DNA of 15,049 bases from an uncultured Gemmatimonadaceae bacterium (GTDB taxonomy: Bacteria; Gemmatimonadota; Gemmatimonadetes; Gemmatimonadales; Gemmatimonadaceae): positions 1 through 15,049 of the forward strand of contig CATPBD010000225.1 in the NCBI GenBank assembly GCA_955652265.1, read 5' to 3'. The position numbers and the translations under genes were made by a program. Below the pieces are notes generated by a model. That model searched no databases. It was not told where the DNA came from and was given only the letters and a program-made list of their open reading frames with translations. The first letter of the stretch is position 1. The number at the start of each line of letters is the position of its first letter. Positions 6,498 through 13,809 of the stretch are shown in pieces.

Positions 6498-7760
6498 CTA
6501 AAACAGGCTGATCGTCAGGGGGTTCAGTTTCGACGGATCGCCGACGTATGCGAAGCGAAATCCTTTCATGTACTTCCTCGCCACACGTTGGACGGCTTCG
6601 GGTGTGATGCTCTTCAGTTCGTCGACGAACCGTTCCGCTTCCCGGTAGTCCCCCTCGTATAGCTGTGATCGTGCGAGAAAGTCGGCTTGGGCTGCATTCG
6701 TTTCATTATCGAGGAAATACTCGGTAATGAACTGCTCTTCGAGCTGCTTGAGTCCGACCGGATCGAGCATGCCCTGTTGGAGATCGACGACCGCAGCTCG
6801 CATCAGTTTGAGCGTTGTGTCAGGTGAGACTGTCGAAACGTAGAGCCCCCCCACTGTTGCTGCACGGTCCACGAAAGGCGCGTGAACATCGTAGGTGAGG
6901 TTCTGGCGTGTTCGAATCTCCGCGAACATGCGACCGGTTAACACTGAAGTCGCCACTCTAAGGGCTTGATAATCTTCTCCCTTCGCGAGCGGCCCGCTGT
7001 AATAGCCAAGTATATAGTTGGTGGGCAGTTGACGTCGCTCGATCACGACCGCCGTGTGGGATTCAGGAACCCGCGGTGGAGCACTCCACGCATAGCTGCC
7101 GCGTGGAAGTTGCCCTATCGACTCCCTTACCAATCGCTCGATGTGAGCGCGGTCAATGTTGCCCACGACGACGAGCAGCATTCTCGACGTGACGATCTGT
7201 GTACGGTGATAATCTCGCAGGGCTGCGGAGTCGATTGCTGGAATTGATTTTTCGTTTCCGCTGACCGACACGGCATAGGGATGCCCCACGTAAGTGATGC
7301 TGTCGGCAAGGTAGTCAGCAAGTGCATCTGGATCATCTCGCCGCTGTCTGATTCCGGAGAGGTACTGGGCTTTGACTACACTTATTTCCGCCTTCACCAA
7401 GGTAGGACGCATCACCCTATCGGCGAAAATTGCCCAAGTAGAATCGAAAACCTCGGTGCTCGAGCGGATACCGAACATTGTCCAGTCTGCGCTCGGAGCA
7501 ACTACGATTTCGCTTCCCAACCGCGACATCGCACGGCGCAGTGCGTTCTTCGGGTAGCGCTGCGTACCGCGCTCTGAAACATCGAGGAGAATTGGTTCAA
7601 TTCCCGCGTCACCCTCCGTAACCTGTCGTGCGCCACCGAGCAGATAGAGGTTTGCGGCAACGACGTTGTTCGCGTCGTTCTGGCGGAGAATTACATGCAC
7701 GCCGGATACATCGAAGCTGCTCGTGAGCGTCGTCATTGCCAGAGCGATTGAGAGCAGCAT
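6498..7760 (-). CDS. M16 peptidase family protein, non-catalytic partner
   Basis: The 420-residue protein has the two-lobed M16 architecture, but the zinc motif is missing. Where active members read HxxEH, it reads PILLD (residues 56-60, in GIEPILLD), so all three residues are lost. The second lobe keeps the typical segment RTRQNLTYDVHA (283-294), with the Arg and Tyr used by inactive M16 lobes to hold substrate. The N-terminus (MLLSIALAMTTLTSS) is hydrophobic and could be a signal peptide, though it lacks the usual basic residues. Its ATG shares one base with the stop of the upstream gene (TGATG), so the two are co-translated. By analogy with bacterial M16B and mitochondrial processing peptidases, it probably forms a heterodimer with the active protein at 7760-9160 and degrades peptides in the periplasm. 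The physiological substrate is unknown. Confidence 0.87.
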   Translation of the reverse strand: MLLSIALAMTTLTSSFDVSGVHVILRQNDANNVVAANLYLLGGARQVTEGDAGIEPILLDVSERGTQRYPKNALRRAMSRLGSEIVVAPSADWTMFGIRSSTEVFDSTWAIFADRVMRPTLVKAEISVVKAQYLSGIRQRRDDPDALADYLADSITYVGHPYAVSVSGNEKSIPAIDSAALRDYHRTQIVTSRMLLVVVGNIDRAHIERLVRESIGQLPRGSYAWSAPPRVPESHTAVVIERRQLPTNYILGYYSGPLAKGEDYQALRVATSVLTGRMFAEIRTRQNLTYDVHAPFVDRAATVGGLYVSTVSPDTTLKLMRAAVVDLQQGMLDPVGLKQLEEQFITEYFLDNETNAAQADFLARSQLYEGDYREAERFVDELKSITPEAVQRVARKYMKGFRFAYVGDPSKLNPLTISLF

Positions 7761-9160
7761 CAGTCTTTCCCCGCGATCACGAGATCTCCCGGTACAAGGT
7801 TCAAGGATTGCCTGGCGTCGGGCGCGATCAGGACACCCGTAATATGCGGCTTACCGACGATGTATTTACGCGCATAAGCGCGCAGATCTTCCAACGACTG
7901 TTGTGCCATGTAATCAACGTATCCCATGTAGTACTCAAGGCTCGCTACGCTCCACCAGAAGCCAAGTGTGTGAGCGAATCCGGAAGCGCGCTCACGGTCG
8001 AATGCAGATGTGACGGCTCGATGCGCTTTTACTGCTTCCAGCTCGTCGGAAGTGAAATAGCCGGGTGTGTCGAACTTGGCGATCTCTCCATAGAGCGTCG
8101 TTAGGGCGGTCCGTAACTGCTCGCCTGAGGTCTGGCCACTGATGGTGATCGGACCGGTATGGTTCAACGTGTAGTAGTTGACTCCAACGGATTGCCACAA
8201 TCCGCTGTCGACCAGCCTCTGCTGAAATTGCGATCTCGGATCGTTGAGCACATCAGAAAACACATCCGCCGCGTAGGTCGACTTCGGGTCCTGTCCGACG
8301 CTCGGGCCCTGCCATTGGACCTGAACGGTCACCGCCCCCACCGGAGCTTCGACGACTACGCCCTCACTTCTCTGAATCGGCGGAATTCCCGGAATTGGGT
8401 CGGCTGCGAAAGGATCGGCGCCACGATTCCACTGGCCGAGTTCCCGCTCGACCAGCGAAAACACCGTTGCAGGATTCACGTCACCCGCAACGATCAGAGC
8501 GGAATTATTCGGAACGTAGTACTTCTTCTGAATGGTGCGCATTTTATCCGGCGTCGTAGTCAGGACGATCTGCCGGTCGCCAATTACGTCCTTTCTGCTG
8601 AAGTTGCCCGGATAAAGCTTCGCATCCATCTCACGGGAGAGCGCGAAGAACGGACTGGACTCATTCCTATCGTATTCCCCAATTACCACCTGCCGCTCGC
8701 GTTCAAGCTCATCCTGCCGGAACAGCGGAGCACGCAACGCCGTTGCCAGGAGGTGTATTCCATCTGCGAGTTTTTCCTCCGGCACCGTCATGTAGTAGTT
8801 GACGCGTTCCTCGGCCGTGGTTCCGTTGAAGACTGCCCCGAGATCGGAGGCACGGTCCCAAAATTGATTTAACTCCGGATACGTCGAGTTCGCCCGGAAG
8901 AACATGTGCTCATACATGTGAGCTAGTCCTTCGTATTCGGGCGACTGAGTGAACGATCCGTTCTTTACATCGATCTCAATCGTCGCTAACGGAACGCCGT
9001 GATTCTCGACCACAATTACTTCGAGGCCGTTCGCGAGAACTTTGCGCTGAATGATCTTCTCCAACTCCGCTCTCTGGGCCTTGGCACCTGTCGGCAAGAG
9101 CACGGACAGGAGAAGCACAAGAGTAGCGCAGTAACGCAGGACACCTTTTCTTTCGGACAT
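7760..9160 (-). CDS. Secreted M16 family zinc metallopeptidase, catalytic subunit
   Basis: The 466-residue protein has an N-terminal signal peptide (basic SERK, then hydrophobic 11-23, with likely cleavage after TGAKA or just beyond). The M16 zinc site follows: H81-M-Y-E84-H85, with E162 (GEYDRNE) exactly 76 residues after H85. This is the inverted HxxEH(x74-76)E pattern of pitrilysin and MPP-type enzymes. The second lobe begins at about residue 220 and includes APVGAVTVQVQWQGPSVG. It should be a periplasmic or envelope peptidase acting on peptides held in a closed chamber. It is followed without gap by the non-catalytic partner gene, so a heterodimer is likely. The start ATG (9160-9158) gives a good signal peptide with no better alternative. 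It overlaps the start of the divergent murB gene in a CATG, so any promoter must lie within murB coding DNA. Confidence 0.93.
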   Translation of the reverse strand: MSERKGVLRYCATLVLLLSVLLPTGAKAQRAELEKIIQRKVLANGLEVIVVENHGVPLATIEIDVKNGSFTQSPEYEGLAHMYEHMFFRANSTYPELNQFWDRASDLGAVFNGTTAEERVNYYMTVPEEKLADGIHLLATALRAPLFRQDELERERQVVIGEYDRNESSPFFALSREMDAKLYPGNFSRKDVIGDRQIVLTTTPDKMRTIQKKYYVPNNSALIVAGDVNPATVFSLVERELGQWNRGADPFAADPIPGIPPIQRSEGVVVEAPVGAVTVQVQWQGPSVGQDPKSTYAADVFSDVLNDPRSQFQQRLVDSGLWQSVGVNYYTLNHTGPITISGQTSGEQLRTALTTLYGEIAKFDTPGYFTSDELEAVKAHRAVTSAFDRERASGFAHTLGFWWSVASLEYYMGYVDYMAQQSLEDLRAYARKYIVGKPHITGVLIAPDARQSLNLVPGDLVIAGKD

Positions 9161-10115
9161 GTCAGATTCTGGGAAAGCCCGCTCGAACTCCTACGGGCAA
9201 TTGATCGCTCGGCTCGATGCCACGAGACTCAAGCGAGACGAGCTACTTGCTCAATACACCACATTCAAGATCGGCGGTCCAGCCGATCTCTTTTACGATG
9301 CAACATCTACCGAGGATCTGGCAGGGGCTGTAACCGCTGCTCGTGAGATCGGAATCGAGTATTTCGTGCTTGGGCTCGGCGCCAACATCCTCGTCGGTGA
9401 CAAGGGGTTTCGGGGGCTGGTCATCCGGAACACCTCGAGTCATTTGAAGTTCTTTGACGACGGTAGTCTTTGGGTGGAGAGCGGGGCCGTGATGGCAAAG
9501 CTGATACCCCAGGCCGTCGAGCGGGGATGGTCGGGCCTGGAGCATTACGTCGGAATTCCCAGCACGGTCGGTGGAGCAATTTGGCAGAATTTGCACTTTC
9601 TGTCCCCTGCTCCGGCGAGAGAAAGGACGATGTTCATTGCCGAAATTTTTCAATCGGCAGAGTTGCTAACACATGACGGCAGACGACAAACCGTCGACCG
9701 TGACTACATGCAATTCGGTTACGACACCAGCACCCTTCACAAACAGCGGGATATCGCGCTCGCTGTGACCTTTCAGCTCGAGGCGTGCGACAAAGCCATA
9801 ATGCATCGCATCATGCAGGAAAACCTCAGCTGGCGCGGCGGGAAGCACCCATGGCTTGAGTATCACCCAAGTGCTGGATCGATCTTCAAGAAAATCGAAG
9901 GGGTTGGAGCCGGCCGGCTAATCGACGAAGTTGGGCTGAAGGGTTTCCGGCACGGTGACGCCCAGATCTCGCACATTCACGCGAACATCATGGTGAATCT
10001 GGGAAAGGCCACCGCGAAAAGCGTTCGCGAGCTGATCACAATCGCCCAGGAGAAAGTACACCAGCGATTTGGCCATACCTTGGAGGTGGAGATCGGGTTT
10101 ATTGGCGAATTCTGA
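9159..10115 (+). CDS. murB: UDP-N-acetylenolpyruvoylglucosamine reductase (MurB)
   Basis: MurB is the cytoplasmic FAD enzyme that reduces UDP-GlcNAc-enolpyruvate with NADPH to UDP-MurNAc in peptidoglycan precursor synthesis. The 318-residue protein shows the FAD domain segments YTTFKIGGPADLF (33-45), LGLGANILVGDKGFRG (71-86) and GLEHYVGIPSTVGGA (126-140). The substrate domain has PSAGSIFKK (237-245) with catalytic S241, then GLKGFRHGDAQIS and HANIMVN. Catalytic E311 sits in LEVEIGFIG at the C-terminus. WQNLHFLSP after the GGA motif, and the absence of the NAGAYG form, point to a type-IIb-like enzyme. No other mur or division gene is adjacent. The start is uncertain: ATG 9159 overlaps the divergent peptidase start, and TTG 9201 (codon 15, after ACGGGCAA) would also keep the whole conserved fold. 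The stop lies 6 nt from that of the convergent ABC-F gene. Confidence 0.93.
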   Translation: MSDSGKARSNSYGQLIARLDATRLKRDELLAQYTTFKIGGPADLFYDATSTEDLAGAVTAAREIGIEYFVLGLGANILVGDKGFRGLVIRNTSSHLKFFDDGSLWVESGAVMAKLIPQAVERGWSGLEHYVGIPSTVGGAIWQNLHFLSPAPARERTMFIAEIFQSAELLTHDGRRQTVDRDYMQFGYDTSTLHKQRDIALAVTFQLEACDKAIMHRIMQENLSWRGGKHPWLEYHPSAGSIFKKIEGVGAGRLIDEVGLKGFRHGDAQISHIHANIMVNLGKATAKSVRELITIAQEKVHQRFGHTLEVEIGFIGEF

Positions 10116-10121
10116 CCAGGA

Positions 10122-12074
10122 TCAGATCGTCGACAGCTGCTCAGCGCGTTCAGTCGCGTCCGTCCATCTATCGATAGCGTCATCCAACTGGCGACGCGCT
10201 ATATCGAGCTCCTTGCCTGCGAGCACCGATTTCTCCATTCCCTCGCGGGTGGTGTAGATCTCCGTATACTCCATATAATAAAAAAAAAAAATTACTCGCT
10301 GCTCGAGTGCGGCGACTTCCTTCTCGCACTTCTCGACCTTTTGTCGCATTTCGCGTAGGGCTGCTCGACTTTCATCCCCTTTGACTTCGCGCCGTCTGGT
10401 CGTTTTCCGCTCCCTGACCCTTCGGAGTGCCTCCTGCTCCGCCGCTGCGATGGTCGCGGCATGTTCGCGCTCCCGGCTTTGCTCCTCCCACTCTCCAAAG
10501 GATCCCGGGAAATCCGTGACACGCTGCTCGTGAAGAACCCAGACGCGCGAGGTCAGCGTCTCGAGCATGGCACGATCATGACTGACTAGAAGAATGGTGC
10601 CTTCATACTCTTCGAGCGCATCCTCGAGAGCCTCGACTGACTCGATGTCGAGATGGTTCGTCGGTTCATCAAGCACGAGAAAGTTCGCTCGACTGAGAAC
10701 CATCATCGCGATTGCGACCCGAGCTCTTTCGCCACCAGAAAGTGTATCGGCGCGACGTTGGGCTTCGTCCCCCGAAAAACCGAAACGAGCAAGATGACCC
10801 TGCACCTGACGGCGTTCCCAGTTCGGCCGCAATTCGCTGATGACATCATAGAGCGTGCGATCCACAGGTACCTGGGCCATGTCCTGCCGGTAGTAGCTCG
10901 GACGAACCGACCCTCCAATGCGCAGCTCTCCAGTCGAGACTTCGCGCTCCCCAACCAGTGCGCGCAGGAACGTGGATTTCCCGCTTCCGTTCGGTCCCAC
11001 AAAACCAATGACCTCGCCACGCTGAATCGTGGCGGTAAAGTTTCGGATTAGTGTGCGTCCCTCCACCCCTACTGTGACGTCGCGGGCAACGACGACCTGG
11101 TCGCCGCCTCTCTCGGATACGTCGAGCCTTAGACCCATCGCACTGCCTTCCTCTGCGGTCGGACCGCTGAGTCTGGGCAATCGAGTCAGACGCTTGCGCC
11201 GCCCTTTTGCCTGTTTCGAATTCTGACCGGCGATGTTGCGTCTGATATAGTCTTCTTCTTCAGCGATGACCTTGCGCTGTTTGTCGGCCGCTCGTTGTTG
11301 GCTTAGCCGACGCTCTTCCCGCTGAGCGACGAATGACTGGTAGCCCCCTGTGTACGCAGTGGCTGTCCCGCTTTCGAGATGAAGCACATGATCGACGACG
11401 TTCGCTAGGAATGTCCGATCATGGCTGATTAGCAAGATCGTCCTGTCCGTGTTCCTCAGATAATCTTCGAGCCACTTGGTCGTCTCGAGATCGAGGTGAT
11501 TCGTCGGTTCATCGAGTAGCAGAATATCGGCCGCGCTCACCAGCTGACGTGCCAAGCCGAGTCGTCCACGTTCGCCACCGCTCAATTGCGCCAGTGGTTG
11601 TGTCCGCGCTATTTCCGCGTCGAACCCAAGACCTTGAAGCACCGCGTCCACCCTCGGCGCGAACGTGTAGCCTCCCTCGCGATCGAATCGCTCGAGATCG
11701 CGGTCGTACCTCGCCAGCATTTGCGGCGAGGCGGCCTCGCCCGCTTGTCCGAGCGCGGCGGCCTGCTCCGCTAGCGAGTTTTCGAGCGCCAGAAGATCCG
11801 CGAATTCACCTGCTCCTGCTTCCCAGACGGTTTGCGCGCGGCCGAAATCACGATGCTGTTCCATGAACGCGAGTCTCAGACCAGGTTGCTGCGTCACAAT
11901 GCCTTCGGTCGGTTTCTGCGCTCCAGTGATTAGGCGAAAAAGTGTCGTCTTCCCGCTACCATTGCGGCCGAGTATTGCCCAACGGTCGCCCTTGCCGACC
12001 GTGAACGTTACGCCCTTGAATATTCTTGTCGCACCAAATTCGACGCCGGCATTGGAAATCGAGATCTGCGTCAA
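10122..12074 (-). CDS. ABC-F family ATPase (Uup/EttA-like, ribosome-associated type)
   Basis: The 650-residue protein has two ABC ATPase domains in one chain and no membrane segment, the layout of ABC-F translation factors. NBD1 has Walker A GRNGSGKTT (36-44), signature LSGGE (164-168) and LLLDEPTNHLD (185-195). NBD2 has GPNGSGKST (360-368), LSGGE (445-449) and FLVLDEPTNHLD. A charged helical linker (about 240-320) lies between them. A C-terminal coiled-coil arm (about 530-650) resembles the Uup extension. ABC-F proteins bind the ribosomal E site or, for Uup, may act in ribosome assembly or DNA-related processes; the exact role here is open. I chose the TTG at 12074 because it gives MTQISISNAGVEFG, a common family start, and a TTGA overlap with the aminotransferase stop. 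A TTG at 12107 has GGAG only 2 nt before it. A 12-A tract (10280-10291) inserts Phe-Phe-Phe-Tyr-Tyr into the coiled coil at about 596-600. Confidence 0.92.
   Translation of the reverse strand: MTQISISNAGVEFGATRIFKGVTFTVGKGDRWAILGRNGSGKTTLFRLITGAQKPTEGIVTQQPGLRLAFMEQHRDFGRAQTVWEAGAGEFADLLALENSLAEQAAALGQAGEAASPQMLARYDRDLERFDREGGYTFAPRVDAVLQGLGFDAEIARTQPLAQLSGGERGRLGLARQLVSAADILLLDEPTNHLDLETTKWLEDYLRNTDRTILLISHDRTFLANVVDHVLHLESGTATAYTGGYQSFVAQREERRLSQQRAADKQRKVIAEEEDYIRRNIAGQNSKQAKGRRKRLTRLPRLSGPTAEEGSAMGLRLDVSERGGDQVVVARDVTVGVEGRTLIRNFTATIQRGEVIGFVGPNGSGKSTFLRALVGEREVSTGELRIGGSVRPSYYRQDMAQVPVDRTLYDVISELRPNWERRQVQGHLARFGFSGDEAQRRADTLSGGERARVAIAMMVLSRANFLVLDEPTNHLDIESVEALEDALEEYEGTILLVSHDRAMLETLTSRVWVLHEQRVTDFPGSFGEWEEQSREREHAATIAAAEQEALRRVRERKTTRRREVKGDESRAALREMRQKVEKCEKEVAALEQRVIFFFYYMEYTEIYTTREGMEKSVLAGKELDIARRQLDDAIDRWTDATERAEQLSTI
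10280..10291. repeat. A12 homopolymer inside the ABC-F coding region
   Basis: Twelve consecutive A on the plus strand (T on the coding strand), flanked by ATAATA and ATTA, form an AT-rich island of about 30 nt in otherwise GC-rich coding DNA. It encodes part of VIFFFYY in the C-terminal coiled coil of the ABC-F protein. A one-base length change would shift the frame and replace the last 50 or so residues. Confidence 0.9.
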
Positions 12075-13168
12075 GAGCGGAGTACACTCGAACACGCCGC
12101 GAGACAACGCTCCAGAGTTTCAAGAGTGTGATCACCCATATGTCCAACGCGAAAAGTCGCGCTCTTGAGCTTTCCGTATCCATTGCCCACGACAATCCCT
12201 CGCTTTGCCACCGCAGCAGTGAAAGTCTCGGACGGAAGGTTCGTCGGAAGCCTGATGGTCGACACAGTTGGCGATTGAGAGCCAAGGGGAGCGATGTTGA
12301 CAAGCCGTTTCCCGGTTTCGTCGGAAATCTTTACCAGCCATTCTTGAGTCCGGGCAGCCATTGCTTTATGGCGAGCCCAACGAGCTTCAATGCCCTCGGC
12401 AGCGATGGACTTCAGCTGGAGCTCAAGCGCGTAAAGAAGCGACAGCGCCGGCGTGCTTGGAGTTTGATTCCTCCGGGCATATGCATCGAGCTCCACCAGA
12501 TCGAAATAGACTCCTCGCGCGGATACTGCGCTCGCCTGATCAATGAAGGACGGTGAAGCAATGGCAAACGAGAGACCCGGAGGGAGTGCCAGAGCTTTCT
12601 GAGAGCCGGTCAGCACGTAGTCGAGCTTCCACTCGTCAAACCGAAGTTCGGTTCCAGCAAATCCGCTGACACTATCGATCAGACAGACAGCGCCGCGGCG
12701 ATGGGCACAATCCGAGATTGCACGTACATCATTCAATGCGCCTGTCGAGGTTTCTGAATGTACGACTGTAATGGCGGTGTACTTTCGCATTGAAAGTCGC
12801 TCATCCAGCTGTGGTATCGTATGTATTTGTCCCCAGGCTACTTCATAGCGATCGACATCGCGCCCGCACATCGACGCAATGTGGGCGAATCGTTCCGAGA
12901 ATGCTCCGTTTACCAGGCTGAGAACACGACCTGGAGGCGCGCAACGAATCGCCGCTTCCATCATTCCCGTTGCCGAAGACGCGCTGATGTAGACAGGACG
13001 CTCCGTCTTGAACAGAGGTACGAGGCCACGCTGAAGCCGATCGAATAGCTGTTCAAAATCTGGTCCTCGATGCGCAATCATTGGTTGCGTCATGGCGGCC
13101 AGAATTTCCTGCCGAACTTCAGTTGGACCAGGAAGGAAGAATGTGCCGAATGCGTTAGTGAGATTCAT
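12071..13168 (-). CDS. Class V PLP-dependent aminotransferase (serine/alanine-glyoxylate or phosphoserine type)
   Basis: The 365-residue protein is a fold-type I class V aminotransferase. It opens with FLPGPTEVRQEI. It has SATGMMEAAI (65-74) at the cofactor phosphate, HSETSTG (137-143), LIDSVSGFAG (163-172) with D165 for the PLP ring nitrogen, and TGSQKALALPPG (187-198) with K191 as the Schiff-base lysine. Close relatives include alanine-glyoxylate and serine-pyruvate aminotransferases, and archaeal-type class V enzymes that work as phosphoserine aminotransferases. A phosphoserine-phosphatase-like gene lies immediately upstream with an ATGA overlap. I therefore favour conversion of 3-phosphohydroxypyruvate to phosphoserine in serine synthesis. 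Transamination of glyoxylate to glycine is the alternative, supported by the 2-hydroxyacid oxidase in the same unit. The sequence alone does not separate these. The ATG start at 13168 is well supported by the overlap; the stop overlaps the ABC-F start. Confidence 0.88.
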   Translation of the reverse strand: MNLTNAFGTFFLPGPTEVRQEILAAMTQPMIAHRGPDFEQLFDRLQRGLVPLFKTERPVYISASSATGMMEAAIRCAPPGRVLSLVNGAFSERFAHIASMCGRDVDRYEVAWGQIHTIPQLDERLSMRKYTAITVVHSETSTGALNDVRAISDCAHRRGAVCLIDSVSGFAGTELRFDEWKLDYVLTGSQKALALPPGLSFAIASPSFIDQASAVSARGVYFDLVELDAYARRNQTPSTPALSLLYALELQLKSIAAEGIEARWARHKAMAARTQEWLVKISDETGKRLVNIAPLGSQSPTVSTIRLPTNLPSETFTAAVAKRGIVVGNGYGKLKSATFRVGHMGDHTLETLERCLAACSSVLRS

Positions 13169-13809
13169 TCAAGTACAAGGTCTCGGAGTTGGTCAAAATT
13201 CTCGATTACATAGTCCGCACGTTCTATAACAGGATCACGCTTCATGAAACCGGTGAATGCGGCGAAGCCGTCTACGACCGGCTTGATCTCGAGGTCCGTC
13301 ATTCCATCCCCGACCGCTAATACCGGACCCCTCAAGGCCATTTCCTTCACCGCTGATCGCTTTCCGTTCTGACGTGTCAGTAGAGAGCGCTCATCGAACC
13401 CAGCGTATTCGCCGTTCGCGTTGAAGAATACAGAGACAGCGTAAACACGTTGTTCACGAACTCCAAGCTCTGTGGCAAGAGGGAGGATCGCCTCACGCAA
13501 TCCCCCACTGACCATCACAAGCTCAACCTCGTGCTCACGAAGCTCCGCGAGGGTTTCTCGCGCGCCTATTGCCACGCGTTCGAGATAGACAGCTCCCAAT
13601 TCCTGGATTTCGGACAGACTCGGCTTCACTACGCGCATCCTCTCCCCGTAAACCGCTTCGATCGGAATGGCCCCGTCCATAGCTTGCGCAGTCAGGGCAG
13701 CGCTCCATGCTTCCACTTCAGCTCCACGTAGTGATGCGAGCCAATCGATTCCTTCCACATCGCTCAATGTTGAATCGACATCCAGGACGACCGAATTGAA
13801 TCGGGTCAC
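13165..13809 (-). CDS. serB: HAD-IB phosphatase, probable phosphoserine phosphatase
   Basis: The 214-residue protein is a single HAD domain. Motif I is LDVDSTL, with nucleophile D10 and general acid D12. A helical cap follows at about 20-80. Motif II is MVSGG with S101, motif III is the lysine K150 (NGKRSA), and motif IV is VGDGMTD with D168 and D172. The segments STLSDVEGIDWLA, VSGGLREAI, NANGEYAGF and GDGMTDLE are those of SerB, which releases serine from L-phosphoserine in the cytoplasm. The protein has no ACT domain. I chose GTG at 13809 because it forms a GTGA overlap with the stop of the upstream oxidase gene and places motif I close to the N-terminus, as usual. A start at 13908 would add 33 residues of low-complexity translation wholly inside the oxidase gene. 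The linked aminotransferase supports a serine pathway role. Phosphoglycolate or another phosphomonoester is a weaker alternative. Confidence 0.87.
   Translation of the reverse strand: MTRFNSVVLDVDSTLSDVEGIDWLASLRGAEVEAWSAALTAQAMDGAIPIEAVYGERMRVVKPSLSEIQELGAVYLERVAIGARETLAELREHEVELVMVSGGLREAILPLATELGVREQRVYAVSVFFNANGEYAGFDERSLLTRQNGKRSAVKEMALRGPVLAVGDGMTDLEIKPVVDGFAAFTGFMKRDPVIERADYVIENFDQLRDLVLE

Noticed and set aside
8159..8872. Plus-strand open frame of 237 codons opposite the catalytic M16 gene
   Set aside because: It is entirely antisense to a gene with a complete zinc site; its translation is Arg/His/Leu-rich and matches nothing I recognise.
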